From CAZNOG01 sp964574635 (GTDB taxonomy: Bacteria; Bacteroidota; Bacteroidia; Flavobacteriales_D; Cryomorphaceae), in assembly GCA_964574635.1 (NCBI GenBank), contig CAZNOG010000001.1:1-64000 (forward strand): DNA of 64,000 bases, read 5' to 3'. Of the stretch, positions 33,918 to 43,042 are shown one piece after another. The notes beneath the pieces were generated by a model. It was given only the letters and a program-made list of their open reading frames with translations. It made no database searches and was not told the origin of the DNA. Both the position numbers and the translations under genes were made by a program. Position 1 is the first letter of the stretch. Every line of letters begins with the position of its first letter.

Positions 33918-36014
33918 ATGAACGCTTTTCGATTTTTACTGCTGTTTTTCTTCGTCGCGGCGATGTCCCCGGCCTTTTCACAAACCGACGATCACGGCGA
34001 TGTCTTTGATTGTGGCCAGGTTGACATGACCCGGAAGTTTCTCGACGCCCACCCCGAACTGATCCCCGAAGTGGAGCAGGCCGAAGCGGAGCTGGAAGAG
34101 TTTACGAGGCAATTCGCGGCATCGTCCCGGATGAAAAATGGCACGCACATCATACCGGTTGTTTTCCACGTCGTTCACGTCAACGGCAGCGAAAACATCT
34201 CCGACGAACAAATTCACAGCGCCATTGAAGTACTCAACGAAGACTTCAGCGCCACCAACGCCGAGATCTCCGGTGTGGTGAGTGAATTTGCCGACCTCGT
34301 CTCCGACGTGGGCATCGAGTTCCGCTTGGCGAGACTCGACCCGTGGGGAAACTGCACCAACGGAATCAACCGCGTGGTGAGTCAAACGACTCACGACGGC
34401 GGTGACTTCGCGCTGAAACAGGCGGTGCCCAGCTGGGGCCGTTCGAAGTACCTCAATATTTGGGTGGTGAAAACAATCCCGGGCAACGTCGTTGGATTTT
34501 CGCAGTTGCCCCCCTCGGTGAACGGCAGCTTCGGCGCGCAGATCGACGGCATCGTGATGCAACACGACTACGTGGGTCGTATCGGCACCTCGAATGTCAA
34601 TCGCAGCCACACGCTCGCACACGAAACGGGACACTGGCTGAACCTCCTACACACCTGGGGGAACGGCGAGGTGGGAGACCCGTCCAATTGCCAATCGACG
34701 GATTTCGTATCCGATACCCCGCCTACCATTGGAACGCAAACGTGCAACTTGTCTTCCACCTCATGTGGAAGCCTCGACAACGTGCAGAACTTCATGGATT
34801 ACTCCTTCTGCTTCGCCATGTTTACAGAAGGACAAAAAACGCGTATGCTCGCCGCTTTGAACAGCACCGTGGCACAGCGCGCCAACTTGCATTCCGAAGC
34901 CAACCTCATCCAGACGGGTGTACTCGACGAGGATGAAATCTGCGAAGTGCGATTTACCACCGACCGCACACCGGTGATCTGCGCAGGTTCTGCCCTGCAG
35001 TTCTTAGACGAGTCCTTCCACAATCCCACGGGATGGACTTGGGAATTCCCCGGCGGCTCACCCTCCGTTTCCGACCAGCAACACCCTACGGTGACCTACC
35101 ACACGCCCGGCGTGTACAGCGTTTCATTGACGGCGGAAACCGATATCAACAGCAAAACCGAGGAGGAGATCGGATACGTGATCGTTACCCCTCCGGCCCT
35201 GGAAGCCATTCCCTACTCCGAAAGCTTTTTGGAAATGGATGAACTGCTCATCGAGGAAGGTTGGGTGGTCGTAAATCCCGACGGTGGGGAAATCAAATGG
35301 GAAATCACGGACGAAGCGGGGTATTCCGACAACAAGTCGATCCGCGTCCGCGGCAGGTTGAACGTCAACAATGCCACCGAAATTCTCATCACGCCCACGT
35401 ACAACTTGAGCGTCCTCGTTCAAAACCCCTTGATCACTTTTAAATACGCCCACCGAGAACGTTCTGCTCAGAGCAACGATCGTTTGCGCGTGCTGGTTTC
35501 CGGCGACTGCGGGGAAACCTGGTCGCTGAGAAATGAATTCTCGGGATCCGCTTTGGCCACGGTGCCGGGTGCCCAGTTCAGCAGCTTTGTGCCGACCGAA
35601 GAAGACCATTGGAGACAAGTCGCCGTGCCTTTCGTGACCTCCGGATTGCATACGGAACAGTTCCGTCTGAAATTTGAGTTCATATCCAATGAAGGAAACA
35701 ACATCTACATCGACGACATCAACATTACCGGTGTGGTTTCCGTCGAGGAGACCGCGGGCATCCAAGACCTGAAGTTGTTTCCCAACCCGACTTCCGACGT
35801 GGCTCACCTGGAACTGCAACTTCAGTCCTCGACTTCCTTGGATATTCGACTAATCGACATGACGGGACGAACGGTGAAGAACCTGCTTTACGTGGATCGT
35901 GCGAGCGGAACCCGTCACGTTTCGTTTTCCACTTCCGATCTGTCTTCCGGAATTTACGCCGTGCAAATCCGCACCGATCGGGGCACGGTAACCGAGAGAC
36001 TCATGGTCGACTGA
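33918..36014 (+). CDS. Secreted M43-type (pappalysin-like) zinc metalloprotease, T9SS-sorted, copy 1
   Basis: A 698-residue secreted protein. The signal peptide is MNAFRFLLLFFFVAAMSPAFSQ. The metzincin zinc site HETGHWLNLLH is at 235-245 and the Met-turn region is NVQNFMDYSFC. Position 8 of the zinc motif is Asn where the consensus has Gly. A PKD-like domain follows (about 350-425, FLDESFHNPTGWTWEFPGGSPS). Then comes a jelly-roll domain (EETAGIQDL precedes the tail). The C-terminal sorting domain starts at LKLFPNPTSDVAHLEL. The likely role is extracellular protein breakdown. A longer frame from 33837 lacks a good signal and is not used. It is paired with a paralogue 37 bases downstream. Confidence 0.9.
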   Translation: MNAFRFLLLFFFVAAMSPAFSQTDDHGDVFDCGQVDMTRKFLDAHPELIPEVEQAEAELEEFTRQFAASSRMKNGTHIIPVVFHVVHVNGSENISDEQIHSAIEVLNEDFSATNAEISGVVSEFADLVSDVGIEFRLARLDPWGNCTNGINRVVSQTTHDGGDFALKQAVPSWGRSKYLNIWVVKTIPGNVVGFSQLPPSVNGSFGAQIDGIVMQHDYVGRIGTSNVNRSHTLAHETGHWLNLLHTWGNGEVGDPSNCQSTDFVSDTPPTIGTQTCNLSSTSCGSLDNVQNFMDYSFCFAMFTEGQKTRMLAALNSTVAQRANLHSEANLIQTGVLDEDEICEVRFTTDRTPVICAGSALQFLDESFHNPTGWTWEFPGGSPSVSDQQHPTVTYHTPGVYSVSLTAETDINSKTEEEIGYVIVTPPALEAIPYSESFLEMDELLIEEGWVVVNPDGGEIKWEITDEAGYSDNKSIRVRGRLNVNNATEILITPTYNLSVLVQNPLITFKYAHRERSAQSNDRLRVLVSGDCGETWSLRNEFSGSALATVPGAQFSSFVPTEEDHWRQVAVPFVTSGLHTEQFRLKFEFISNEGNNIYIDDINITGVVSVEETAGIQDLKLFPNPTSDVAHLELQLQSSTSLDIRLIDMTGRTVKNLLYVDRASGTRHVSFSTSDLSSGIYAVQIRTDRGTVTERLMVD

Positions 36015-36051
36015 CGCCCAAAACATCGAACGAACCTAATCCATCGCCACC

Positions 36052-38163
36052 ATGAGGGACGTTTTTAAAAAATCAATCAAAGGACGGCTCTTCGCGGTTT
36101 TGGCGCTGGCGATTTCGTGGGCCGCCCCCGCTCAGGACGAGGTGGAAGGATACTTCTGCCACACTTACGAGATGCAGGACAAGCTCTTCGAGGAACAGCC
36201 CCACCTTAAGGCGGAAGCCGAGGCGCTGCAAGCGGAGTTCAACGCCATGGTAAAAGGTCTTCCCGACGGCGTGTTTGAGCGCAAGGACGGCGAGCCGTAC
36301 ATCATCCCCGTGGTGTTCCACGTCATTCATTACAACGGACCGGAAAACATCTCCGACGAGCAAATCATGAACGCCGTCGACGAGATGACCCTCGACTTCA
36401 ACGCCGCGAATACGGACCTTCCCCTCGTTCATCCTGCGTTTGCCGATATCGTCGGCGATGTGGGTGTGGAGTTTCGATTGGCACAAAGGGATCCACAGGG
36501 AAATTGCACCAACGGAATCGTCCGCACGGTGAGCTCCACCACCTTCGCCGGAGGTGAGAACCTCAAGGAAGTGAGCCCCATCTGGGACCGGTCTTCCTAC
36601 CTCAACATCTGGGTCTGCAAATCCATCGCCAGCGGTGCGGCCGGATACACCTACTACCCCTCGTCGCTGAACGGATCCTTCGGTGAGACCAACGACGGTA
36701 TCGTGGTGCGCCACGATTACGTGGGCGGTATCGGCACAAGCGGACCGGGAAGAAGGCACGTCCTTACCCACGAAGTGGGACACTGGATCAACCTGCCCCA
36801 CGTGTGGGGATCCTCCAACGAACCGGGCCTGCCCGAAAACTGCGAGATGGACGACGGTGTGGAAGACACGCCGAATACCATCGGCTGGACCACGTGCAAC
36901 ATCTACGGCGAGTCCTGCGGCAGCTTGGACAACGTCGAGAATTTCATGGAATACGCCTACTGCAGCAAGATGTTTACCGAGGGCCAGAAGACGCGCATGC
37001 TCGCGGCGCTCAATACGAACATCGCCAAGAGGAACAGCCTGTGGCAAGAGGAAAACCTCATCGCCACCGGTGTACTGGGCGAACCCATGTTGTGTGAAGC
37101 GGTTTTCACGGCAAACAGACGCACGGTGTGCGTGGGCCAAAGCGTGAGTTTCAGCGACGATTCGTATTCCGGCATCGTCAACAGAAATTGGATTTTCGAC
37201 GGGGGATCCCCGGCCGGTTCGGCGGGGCAAACCCCCGTGATTACGTACAACACGCCGGGAGAGTACGCGGTGGCACTGCTGGTTTCCGACGGGCAGGGAA
37301 ATACCCAATCAAACGTAAAACAGGCATACATCCGCGTGCTGGATACTGCCGTGACCGCCTTGCCTTATTCGGAAGGATTCGAAACGGTTGCGCCGGGAAT
37401 GAGCCCTGAAGGCATCCCCTGGTTTGAATTCGGTTTGGAAGACGCACCCTCGACCGATTCGTGGAAGGTGACCGACGTGGCCTCGTTCAGCGGAGAGCAA
37501 TCCATCCGGATCGTCGAGACCGATATGAGCGGTTTGCCCCGCACGCTCAGCAGCGAAACGTTCGATTTTTCGGAATTCGAAGTCCTGCCCGTGGTGACGT
37601 TTAAGTACGCCGCCGCGGCCATAATCGACGACGCTTCGGCGAGCTTGACCGTTTGGATTTCCAAAGACTGCGGTGAAACGTGGAATCTGAGAAATGAAAT
37701 TTCCGGCAATGCCTTGTTTACCGGTGGAGTCTACTGGGATGAGTACGTCCCGGCGGAAGACGATTGGAAACACGCCTTCGTTCCGCTGATGTCGCAGAAC
37801 TTTCTGTCGAGCGGTTTTCAGATGAAATTCGTTTTCACCTCCGGCAATGCCAACGCGGTGTACATCGACGACATCCTCATTGAACCGACACCGGTAACCG
37901 ACGTAAGCGATTGGAACGATGCGAAGGCCGGGCTGCGCGTGTATCCCAACCCCACAGGCGGAGCTGTGCGCGTCGAGTTGCCGGACCGCGTCAAAGACAT
38001 CGGCGATGTGCAGGTGCTCGACTACACCGGCCGCCCGGCAAATGGATTCCACAACTTGGGTTCGGACCGCCAAACGCTGCTGCTCGACTTGTCGGGGCTT
38101 GCGCCGGGCATGTACTTCGTGCGGGTGGGCGACCTCGTGGGACGGGTGATGGTGGCGCGGTGA
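36052..38163 (+). CDS. Secreted M43-type zinc metalloprotease, T9SS-sorted, copy 2
   Basis: A 703-residue paralogue of the preceding gene with the same domain order. The signal region is GRLFAVLALAISWAAPAQ. A propeptide-like Glu-rich segment follows, then the zinc motif HEVGHWINLPH at 240-250, again with Asn at position 8. The Met-turn is NFMEYAYC. After these come a PKD-like domain (ISDDSYSGIVNRNWIFDGGSPAG region), a jelly-roll domain, and the sorting domain LRVYPNPTGGAVRVELP...MYFVRVGDLVGRVMVAR. Shared intradomain motifs (IIPVVFHVIHYNG, NGIVRTVSSTT) show a tandem duplication. It is probably co-transcribed with copy 1. Confidence 0.9.
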   Translation: MRDVFKKSIKGRLFAVLALAISWAAPAQDEVEGYFCHTYEMQDKLFEEQPHLKAEAEALQAEFNAMVKGLPDGVFERKDGEPYIIPVVFHVIHYNGPENISDEQIMNAVDEMTLDFNAANTDLPLVHPAFADIVGDVGVEFRLAQRDPQGNCTNGIVRTVSSTTFAGGENLKEVSPIWDRSSYLNIWVCKSIASGAAGYTYYPSSLNGSFGETNDGIVVRHDYVGGIGTSGPGRRHVLTHEVGHWINLPHVWGSSNEPGLPENCEMDDGVEDTPNTIGWTTCNIYGESCGSLDNVENFMEYAYCSKMFTEGQKTRMLAALNTNIAKRNSLWQEENLIATGVLGEPMLCEAVFTANRRTVCVGQSVSFSDDSYSGIVNRNWIFDGGSPAGSAGQTPVITYNTPGEYAVALLVSDGQGNTQSNVKQAYIRVLDTAVTALPYSEGFETVAPGMSPEGIPWFEFGLEDAPSTDSWKVTDVASFSGEQSIRIVETDMSGLPRTLSSETFDFSEFEVLPVVTFKYAAAAIIDDASASLTVWISKDCGETWNLRNEISGNALFTGGVYWDEYVPAEDDWKHAFVPLMSQNFLSSGFQMKFVFTSGNANAVYIDDILIEPTPVTDVSDWNDAKAGLRVYPNPTGGAVRVELPDRVKDIGDVQVLDYTGRPANGFHNLGSDRQTLLLDLSGLAPGMYFVRVGDLVGRVMVAR

Positions 38164-38238
38164 TGCGGTGACCCGCACACTTTGTCAAAACTTCCCGGTT
38201 GAGGATTTACCGCGTCTCTTGTCGGGATGCTTCATTTC

Positions 38239-38258
38239 AGCCACACCCACAAAAACCC
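38239..38258 (+). repeat. Short recurrent motif 'agccacacccacaaaaaccc', copy 3
   Basis: The full 20-base form occurs 75 bases after the second protease stop, next to the terminator at 38278-38300. The other copies are near 24921, 28264, 44691 and 48651. Confidence 0.6.
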
Positions 38259-38270
38259 AAAAAACACGGA

Positions 38271-38300
38271 CAAAAAAAAATCCGGGAAAATCCCGGATTT
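38271..38300 (-). terminator. Terminator of the 39717-38341 gene pair
   Basis: AAATCCGGGA (38278-38287) pairs with TCCCGGATTT (38291-38300) over a three-base loop. On the minus strand a run of nine T follows (complement of 38272-38280). This is a classic intrinsic terminator 40 bases beyond the stop at 38341. Confidence 0.9.
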
Positions 38301-38340
38301 CACCTTGACTTGGGAACGTGTGTGCATCCCTTCTTACAAG

Positions 38341-38769
38341 TCAATTTACGTCGACGAGTCGCCCCACCATAATCGCCACGCAGCCCTGTGGGCGAATGCG
38401 CGACTCTGAGGGCGGCACGTTTATATCGATCTTCAGTTTGCGCGTGCCCTCGACCGAAAAGTCGAATTTGGGATCGAAATCGTTCTGGCTGTTGTCGTAC
38501 AGGGTTTCGCCCTCTTCGTCTATCAGTTTGAATTGCACGTCGCCCAGAATATCGTGGGTGCAAACCAAAATGCGGTAATCTTCTCCGGCGTAAAACGTGA
38601 GGTTCATCTCGGCCTCATCACCGGCGAGTAGCTTGGCGGCGTTGAAATTTTCGGCGGGAACGTAATCACCCATGGCTTCACCGCAGTTGTTTTTCACGAA
38701 GGTGCGGCACTGGGCGTCGGCGATGAGCGTTGCCGACATGGCCAGGATGACAAAGAGTACTTTTTTCAT
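38341..38769 (-). CDS. Small secreted protein of unknown function
   Basis: A 142-residue protein with a signal peptide (MKKVLFVILAMSATLIADAQ). One compact beta-rich domain follows (CRTFVKNNCGEAMGDYVP, EAEMNLTFYAGEDYRILVCTHDILGDVQF, FSVEGTRKLKIDINVP). The mature part contains four cysteines (C21 and C29 in CRTFVKNNC, C70 in VCTHD, and C130 in GCVAIM), possibly disulfide-bonded. Similar short periplasmic proteins occur in many Bacteroidota without known function. It follows the lipoprotein gene by 27 bases and shares its terminator. Confidence 0.7.
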   Translation of the reverse strand: MKKVLFVILAMSATLIADAQCRTFVKNNCGEAMGDYVPAENFNAAKLLAGDEAEMNLTFYAGEDYRILVCTHDILGDVQFKLIDEEGETLYDNSQNDFDPKFDFSVEGTRKLKIDINVPPSESRIRPQGCVAIMVGRLVDVN

Positions 38770-38796
38770 TTTTCTGTTTTTGGGGATATGGGAATA

Positions 38797-39717
38797 TCAA
38801 GCGGTGATGTATCGCGTGCGGATTTCGCGAACGATGTGTGTGATCTTTTCGAGCGACTCGTCCGTCATGGCCAGCGTGGTTTTACCGCCCAAGCGGGTCG
38901 TGCCGTCTTCTTGTACGGTCGATGATCCGGATTCGCGGCTGATCTTCACCTCATCGTAAGCCCGGTTCAGCTCTTCCAAATCGGCGATGATCCCGTCGAG
39001 TTCTCCGTTGCGGTTGTACGAGTTCACCAGCGCGAGCAAATCCTGGAGCGAATACTTTTGCTCGGCGATGCGCGTGCGTAGTTTGTCGTGCGCGCCCACG
39101 GCGTCTTTGGTCACCGAGGTAGCCAAGTACAGCCCTTCGATCCAGCCGGCGGCGATGATCATTGCCGACAAGTGGTCGCGGTCGTTCTCTTTCAAATAGG
39201 CGTCGAGCATGTAGTACGTTTCGGAAACGATGCTCAGCAGAGAATCGCGGTTGTCTACGTTCTCTTCCATGCGCTCGATCACGTGGTCGTTGAAGGCGCG
39301 GCTCAAACCGAGGTTGTCGGAGAGCTTTTTGGTGCAGGACATAAACAGGATGGATTCCTGGTTTTGATTGTAAATGCTGGCGTAGCTCAAGTCGGCGCCG
39401 TAGATTCCGAGGTTCAACGCACGGCTGCGCGCGGTGGAATACTCGTTTACGTTCTTCACGTCGTTGAGCAGAGAAACCTCGTATTTCGTGCCGGCCTCAC
39501 GGATTACCGTGGCCATGTCCATAGGAGAAGGAACGGCGTGAAAAATTTCCCTCACCTTGCTCACCTGCTCATTTTCGGCATCGTCCGACTCGTAATTGTC
39601 GGTGACCGTGGCCTGGGTAATGGCCCGATCGGCGGCGGGTTGATCGCCGCACGAAATCAAAAACAAAGCGGTGGCAAATAGAAGAGCCGGTTTCGTCATT
39701 GTGTAAATTGTTCTCAT
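38797..39717 (-). CDS. Lipoprotein of unknown function
   Basis: A protein of about 306 residues with a lipoprotein signal (MRTIYTMTKPALLFATALFLISC), Cys23 being the lipidation site. The mature protein is almost entirely helical and rich in Asp, Glu and Leu (DVKNVNEYSTARSRALNLGIYGADLSYASIYNQNQESILF; AYLKENDRDHLSAMIIAAGWIEGLYLA). No domain family is recognised. Other possible starts lie two codons upstream (39723) or at MTKPALLF. It is probably in an operon with the small secreted protein that follows. A structured repeat lies upstream at 40011-40157. Confidence 0.72.
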   Translation of the reverse strand: MRTIYTMTKPALLFATALFLISCGDQPAADRAITQATVTDNYESDDAENEQVSKVREIFHAVPSPMDMATVIREAGTKYEVSLLNDVKNVNEYSTARSRALNLGIYGADLSYASIYNQNQESILFMSCTKKLSDNLGLSRAFNDHVIERMEENVDNRDSLLSIVSETYYMLDAYLKENDRDHLSAMIIAAGWIEGLYLATSVTKDAVGAHDKLRTRIAEQKYSLQDLLALVNSYNRNGELDGIIADLEELNRAYDEVKISRESGSSTVQEDGTTRLGGKTTLAMTDESLEKITHIVREIRTRYITA

Positions 39718-40010
39718 TTCCAAGGTTTTGCATTGGCCGTCGCCGGGTGCTTTTCACGGGTGCACACGTAGATGGGCGTGGTGTTCGGTGCTTTTACCAT
39801 CCCTACCGAAGAAAGGTTTCACTTCTCCGCCTATACCGATTCGCGGATTCGACGGCACGCGATCGGATCGTCCACGGGGATTTTCCGTCGCGGAAATGAT
39901 TTTTTTTATTCGAAGGGGTTTGATTTTGGGCGCGACCCTTACCGGCTTTTTTCACGGGGGTTTTCTCCGTGCCGTGAACTTGCCCGGGCGGGGAATTCTA
40001 CTTCCACGGG

Positions 40011-40157
40011 TCGGGTCGATCTACGGGCTTTATCCGCCCGCCGCCCCATTGCGGGGCTTGCAGGCACGCCGAGGAGCTTCCAAGGTCGCTCTCGCCGCGC
40101 GGCAGCCCCGCATGGCGCGGCGGGCGGGATACCGCCCTGCGATCTCGCGCGGGTCGG
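40011..40157 (+). repeat. ~145-bp structured intergenic repeat, copy 3
   Basis: The left block is GGGTCGATCTACGG. The arm CCGCCCGCCGCCCC...GCGGGGC (40034-40057) pairs with GCCCCGC...CGGCGGGCGG (40105-40127). The core GGAGCTTCCAAGGTCGCTCT lies at 40073-40092. The right block is GGATACCG...CTCGCGCGGGTCG (40128-40157). A 29-base stretch around the core is identical to copy 5. It lies between the lipoprotein start and the polA end. No gene is supported in 39724-40010 or 40158-40221. Confidence 0.85.
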
Positions 40158-40221
40158 ACTTAAACCGTCACCCGATCTTGCGAAGAGTGAAATAGGATCG
40201 TCTACACGGAAGGTTTTGCGA

Positions 40222-43002
40222 TCAGTGGGCTTCCAGCCAGTTGTCGGCCGTATTCATGTCGACTACGATGGGCACCTTCAAACCGGGAATGGCTTCCCTC
40301 ATTTCTTTTTCCACGATACTTCCCAGTTTTTCCGCTTCCGTGCGAAGGGCGTCGAAGACCAATTCGTCGTGTACTTGGAGGATCATCTTCGAGCGCAAGT
40401 TGTTCTCGCGCATCGCCTCGTCGATTCGGATCATGGCCACCTTGATCATGTCGGCCGCCGAGCCTTGTATGGGTGCGTTGATGGCGTTCCTTTCGGCAAA
40501 ACCCCTCACGGTGGCGTTGCCCGAGTTGATGTCCGGAAGATAGCGCCGCCTCCCCATGATGGTTTCGACGTACCCCTTCTCCCTCGCCGATTCGATGCTG
40601 CCGTCCATGTATTTTTTGATTCCGGGATATTGCTCGAAGTAGTTGGATATGAGTTCGGCCGCCTCGGTGCGGCTGATATCCAAGCGCTGAGCCAGCCCAA
40701 ACGCGGAAATTCCGTAGATGATCCCGAAGTTGACCATCTTGGCGCGATCGCGCATTTCCCGCGTCACTTCTTCCACGGTGACGCCAAAGACGCGCGCGGC
40801 CGTCGCCGCGTGAATGTCCAAGCCCCCTTTAAAAGCGGCGATCATGTTCTTGTCTTCGCTGAGGTGGGCCATCAGCCTCAATTCGATTTGCGAATAGTCG
40901 GCCGCGAGCAAGGTGTGGTTTTCGTCAGAGGCCACGAAAGCCTTGCGCACCGCTTTTCCGCGCGTAGTGCGGATGGGAATGTTTTGCAGGTTGGGGTTCT
41001 GGGAGCTCAGCCGCCCCGTGCTCGCCACTGATTGGCGGTAGGTGGTGTGAATGCGGTTGTCCCGGGGGTTGATCAGCGCGGGCAGGGTGTCTACGTAAGT
41101 GTTTTTCAGTTTCACCACCTCTCGGTATTCGAGGATTTTCCCGATGATCTCGTGTTCCCCGGCCAATTTCTGAAGCGTTTCTTCCCCCGTGGCGTACTGC
41201 CCCGATTTTGTCTTTTTGGGCTTGTTCCCGATTTTCAGCACCTCGAACAGCACGATTCCCAATTGCTTCGGGCTCGCCACGTTGAATTCCTGCCCGGCCA
41301 ATTGATGGATTTCTTTGGTGAGGCTGTCGGCCACTTCGGCCAAATCGGTGGAAATGTCTTCGAGCGCGCTACGGTCTATCTTCACTCCGTGCGACTCCAT
41401 GCGAGAAAGCACGGGCATCAAGGGCATTTCCAAGCGGTAAAAAAGCTTGGAGAGGTTTTCTTCCTTCCCGATGTCGGGTTTGAACCGTTTGTACAATCTC
41501 AGCGTGATGTCGGCGTCTTCGCAAGCGTAAATCGCGGCATCCTTTACCGGCACTTCGCGCATGGTCGCTTGGTTCTTTCCCCGCTTGCCCAACAGATTTT
41601 CAATGGGGATGGTGCGGTAATTCAGGTACACCTCCGCCAACATGTCCATGTTGTGGCGCATGTCGGGGTTGAGCAGGTAGTGGGCCAGCAAGGTGTCGAA
41701 CATGGGTTCCCGCACTTCGATGCCGTACCGGCGAAGGACGTTGAGGTCGTACTTCAGGTTGTGCCCGATTTTAAGCGTTTTTCCGGAATCGAAAAAGGGC
41801 TTGAACTCGTCGAGGATGAAGGCGGTACCGGCTTGGTTTTCGGGAAGTGGAACGTAGTACGCTTCACCGGGCTTCCACGAAAAAGACATTCCCACCAATT
41901 CCGCGCTGTGTGCGTCCAGGTCGTCGGTTTCCGTATCGAAGCATACCTCCGTCTCGGCCATCAATTTTTTCAGGAAAGTGGTGCGCTTGTCTTTCGTGTC
42001 GATGACGTGGTACTTTTCCGTTTCGGGAGAGTACGAAGCCATGCCGGAGTTTTCCACGGGTGCGACGCCCATTTCGGCCGATCCGAACAGGTCCAGCTGT
42101 GCACCGCCGGGGGCGGCCACTTTCTCGCCGAGCACCCTCTCGGCCAAGGTGCGGAATTCCAAGGTCGCGAAGATCTCGCGCAATTCGTCGCGGTTGGGTT
42201 CGGTGAGTATGAGCGCTTCGGGATCGAAGGTCACCGGCACGTCGAGGATGATGGTGGCCAAGTTTTTCGACAAGATGGCTTGGTCGGCGTGGGCGACGAC
42301 GTTTTCCTTCATCTTGCCTTTGAGTTCGTCGGTATTTTCCAGCAGGTTTTCCACACTGCCGTATGTACCGATGAGCTTTGTGGCCGTCTTGGGACCGATG
42401 CCCGGAACACCGGGGATGTTGTCGACGGCATCGCCCTGTAATGCGAGGATGTCGATGACTTGCTCCGGCCTTTGGATACCGAATTTCTTTTTCACCTCTT
42501 CGATTCCCCAGATTTCGTTGGGGTTGCCCCGGTTTCCGGGTCGGAGAATCCACACTCCGTCTTGCACCAATTGCCCGAAATCTTTGTCGGGAGTGACCAT
42601 GTACACGTCGAAGCCTTGTTCTACGGCTTTGTGCGCCACGGTACCGATGATGTCGTCGGCTTCAAAGCCCTCTTTTTCCAGGATGGGAATGTTAAAGCCC
42701 TCCACGATTTTGCGGATGTACGGCACGGCGAGTCGAATGTCGTCGGGCACCTCTTCCCGGTTGGCTTTATAATCGGGAAATGTTTCATGCCGAAATACGG
42801 GCCCCGACAGGTCGAAGGCCACCGCCAAGTGGGAGGGGTTGTAGTTGTTGATGACGTCGAGCAGGGTGTTGGTGAAGCCGAACGTCGCCGAGGTATTCAT
42901 GCCCGAGGAATTGATGCGCGGCGCTCGGATAAACGCGTAATAAGCGCGGTAAATCAGGGCGTATGCGTCGAGGAGGAAAAGTTTGGGCCGGGGTTCGCTC
43001 AT
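40222..43002 (-). CDS. polA: DNA polymerase I
   Basis: A 926-residue three-domain polymerase I. The 5' nuclease is at about 1-290 (LFLLDAYALIYRAYYAF, DIIGTVAHKAVEQGFDVYMVTPDKDFGQLV). The 3'-5' exonuclease is at about 330-510 with its DEDD residues in place (FDTETDDL, HNLKYDLN, YACEDADI), so proofreading should be active. The polymerase is at about 530-926 (DYSQIELRLMAHLSED, the FGIIYGISAFGLAQR finger, and QVHDELVFDA). It acts in Okazaki-fragment processing and excision repair. The start is 40 bases after the cysS stop. Polymerase I being downstream of cysS has no known functional meaning. Confidence 0.97.
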   Translation of the reverse strand: MSEPRPKLFLLDAYALIYRAYYAFIRAPRINSSGMNTSATFGFTNTLLDVINNYNPSHLAVAFDLSGPVFRHETFPDYKANREEVPDDIRLAVPYIRKIVEGFNIPILEKEGFEADDIIGTVAHKAVEQGFDVYMVTPDKDFGQLVQDGVWILRPGNRGNPNEIWGIEEVKKKFGIQRPEQVIDILALQGDAVDNIPGVPGIGPKTATKLIGTYGSVENLLENTDELKGKMKENVVAHADQAILSKNLATIILDVPVTFDPEALILTEPNRDELREIFATLEFRTLAERVLGEKVAAPGGAQLDLFGSAEMGVAPVENSGMASYSPETEKYHVIDTKDKRTTFLKKLMAETEVCFDTETDDLDAHSAELVGMSFSWKPGEAYYVPLPENQAGTAFILDEFKPFFDSGKTLKIGHNLKYDLNVLRRYGIEVREPMFDTLLAHYLLNPDMRHNMDMLAEVYLNYRTIPIENLLGKRGKNQATMREVPVKDAAIYACEDADITLRLYKRFKPDIGKEENLSKLFYRLEMPLMPVLSRMESHGVKIDRSALEDISTDLAEVADSLTKEIHQLAGQEFNVASPKQLGIVLFEVLKIGNKPKKTKSGQYATGEETLQKLAGEHEIIGKILEYREVVKLKNTYVDTLPALINPRDNRIHTTYRQSVASTGRLSSQNPNLQNIPIRTTRGKAVRKAFVASDENHTLLAADYSQIELRLMAHLSEDKNMIAAFKGGLDIHAATAARVFGVTVEEVTREMRDRAKMVNFGIIYGISAFGLAQRLDISRTEAAELISNYFEQYPGIKKYMDGSIESAREKGYVETIMGRRRYLPDINSGNATVRGFAERNAINAPIQGSAADMIKVAMIRIDEAMRENNLRSKMILQVHDELVFDALRTEAEKLGSIVEKEMREAIPGLKVPIVVDMNTADNWLEAH

Positions 43003-43042
43003 GGGGAAATTTTCTTGCGAGCGAAGATAAGCAATGAGCGGT

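Noticed and set aside
39772..40200. Arg/Pro/Ala-rich open frames on both strands around the repeat near 40.1 kb
   Set aside because: Their residues come from the repeat sequence (the same peptide fragments recur at 61.4 kb), so they are not genes.
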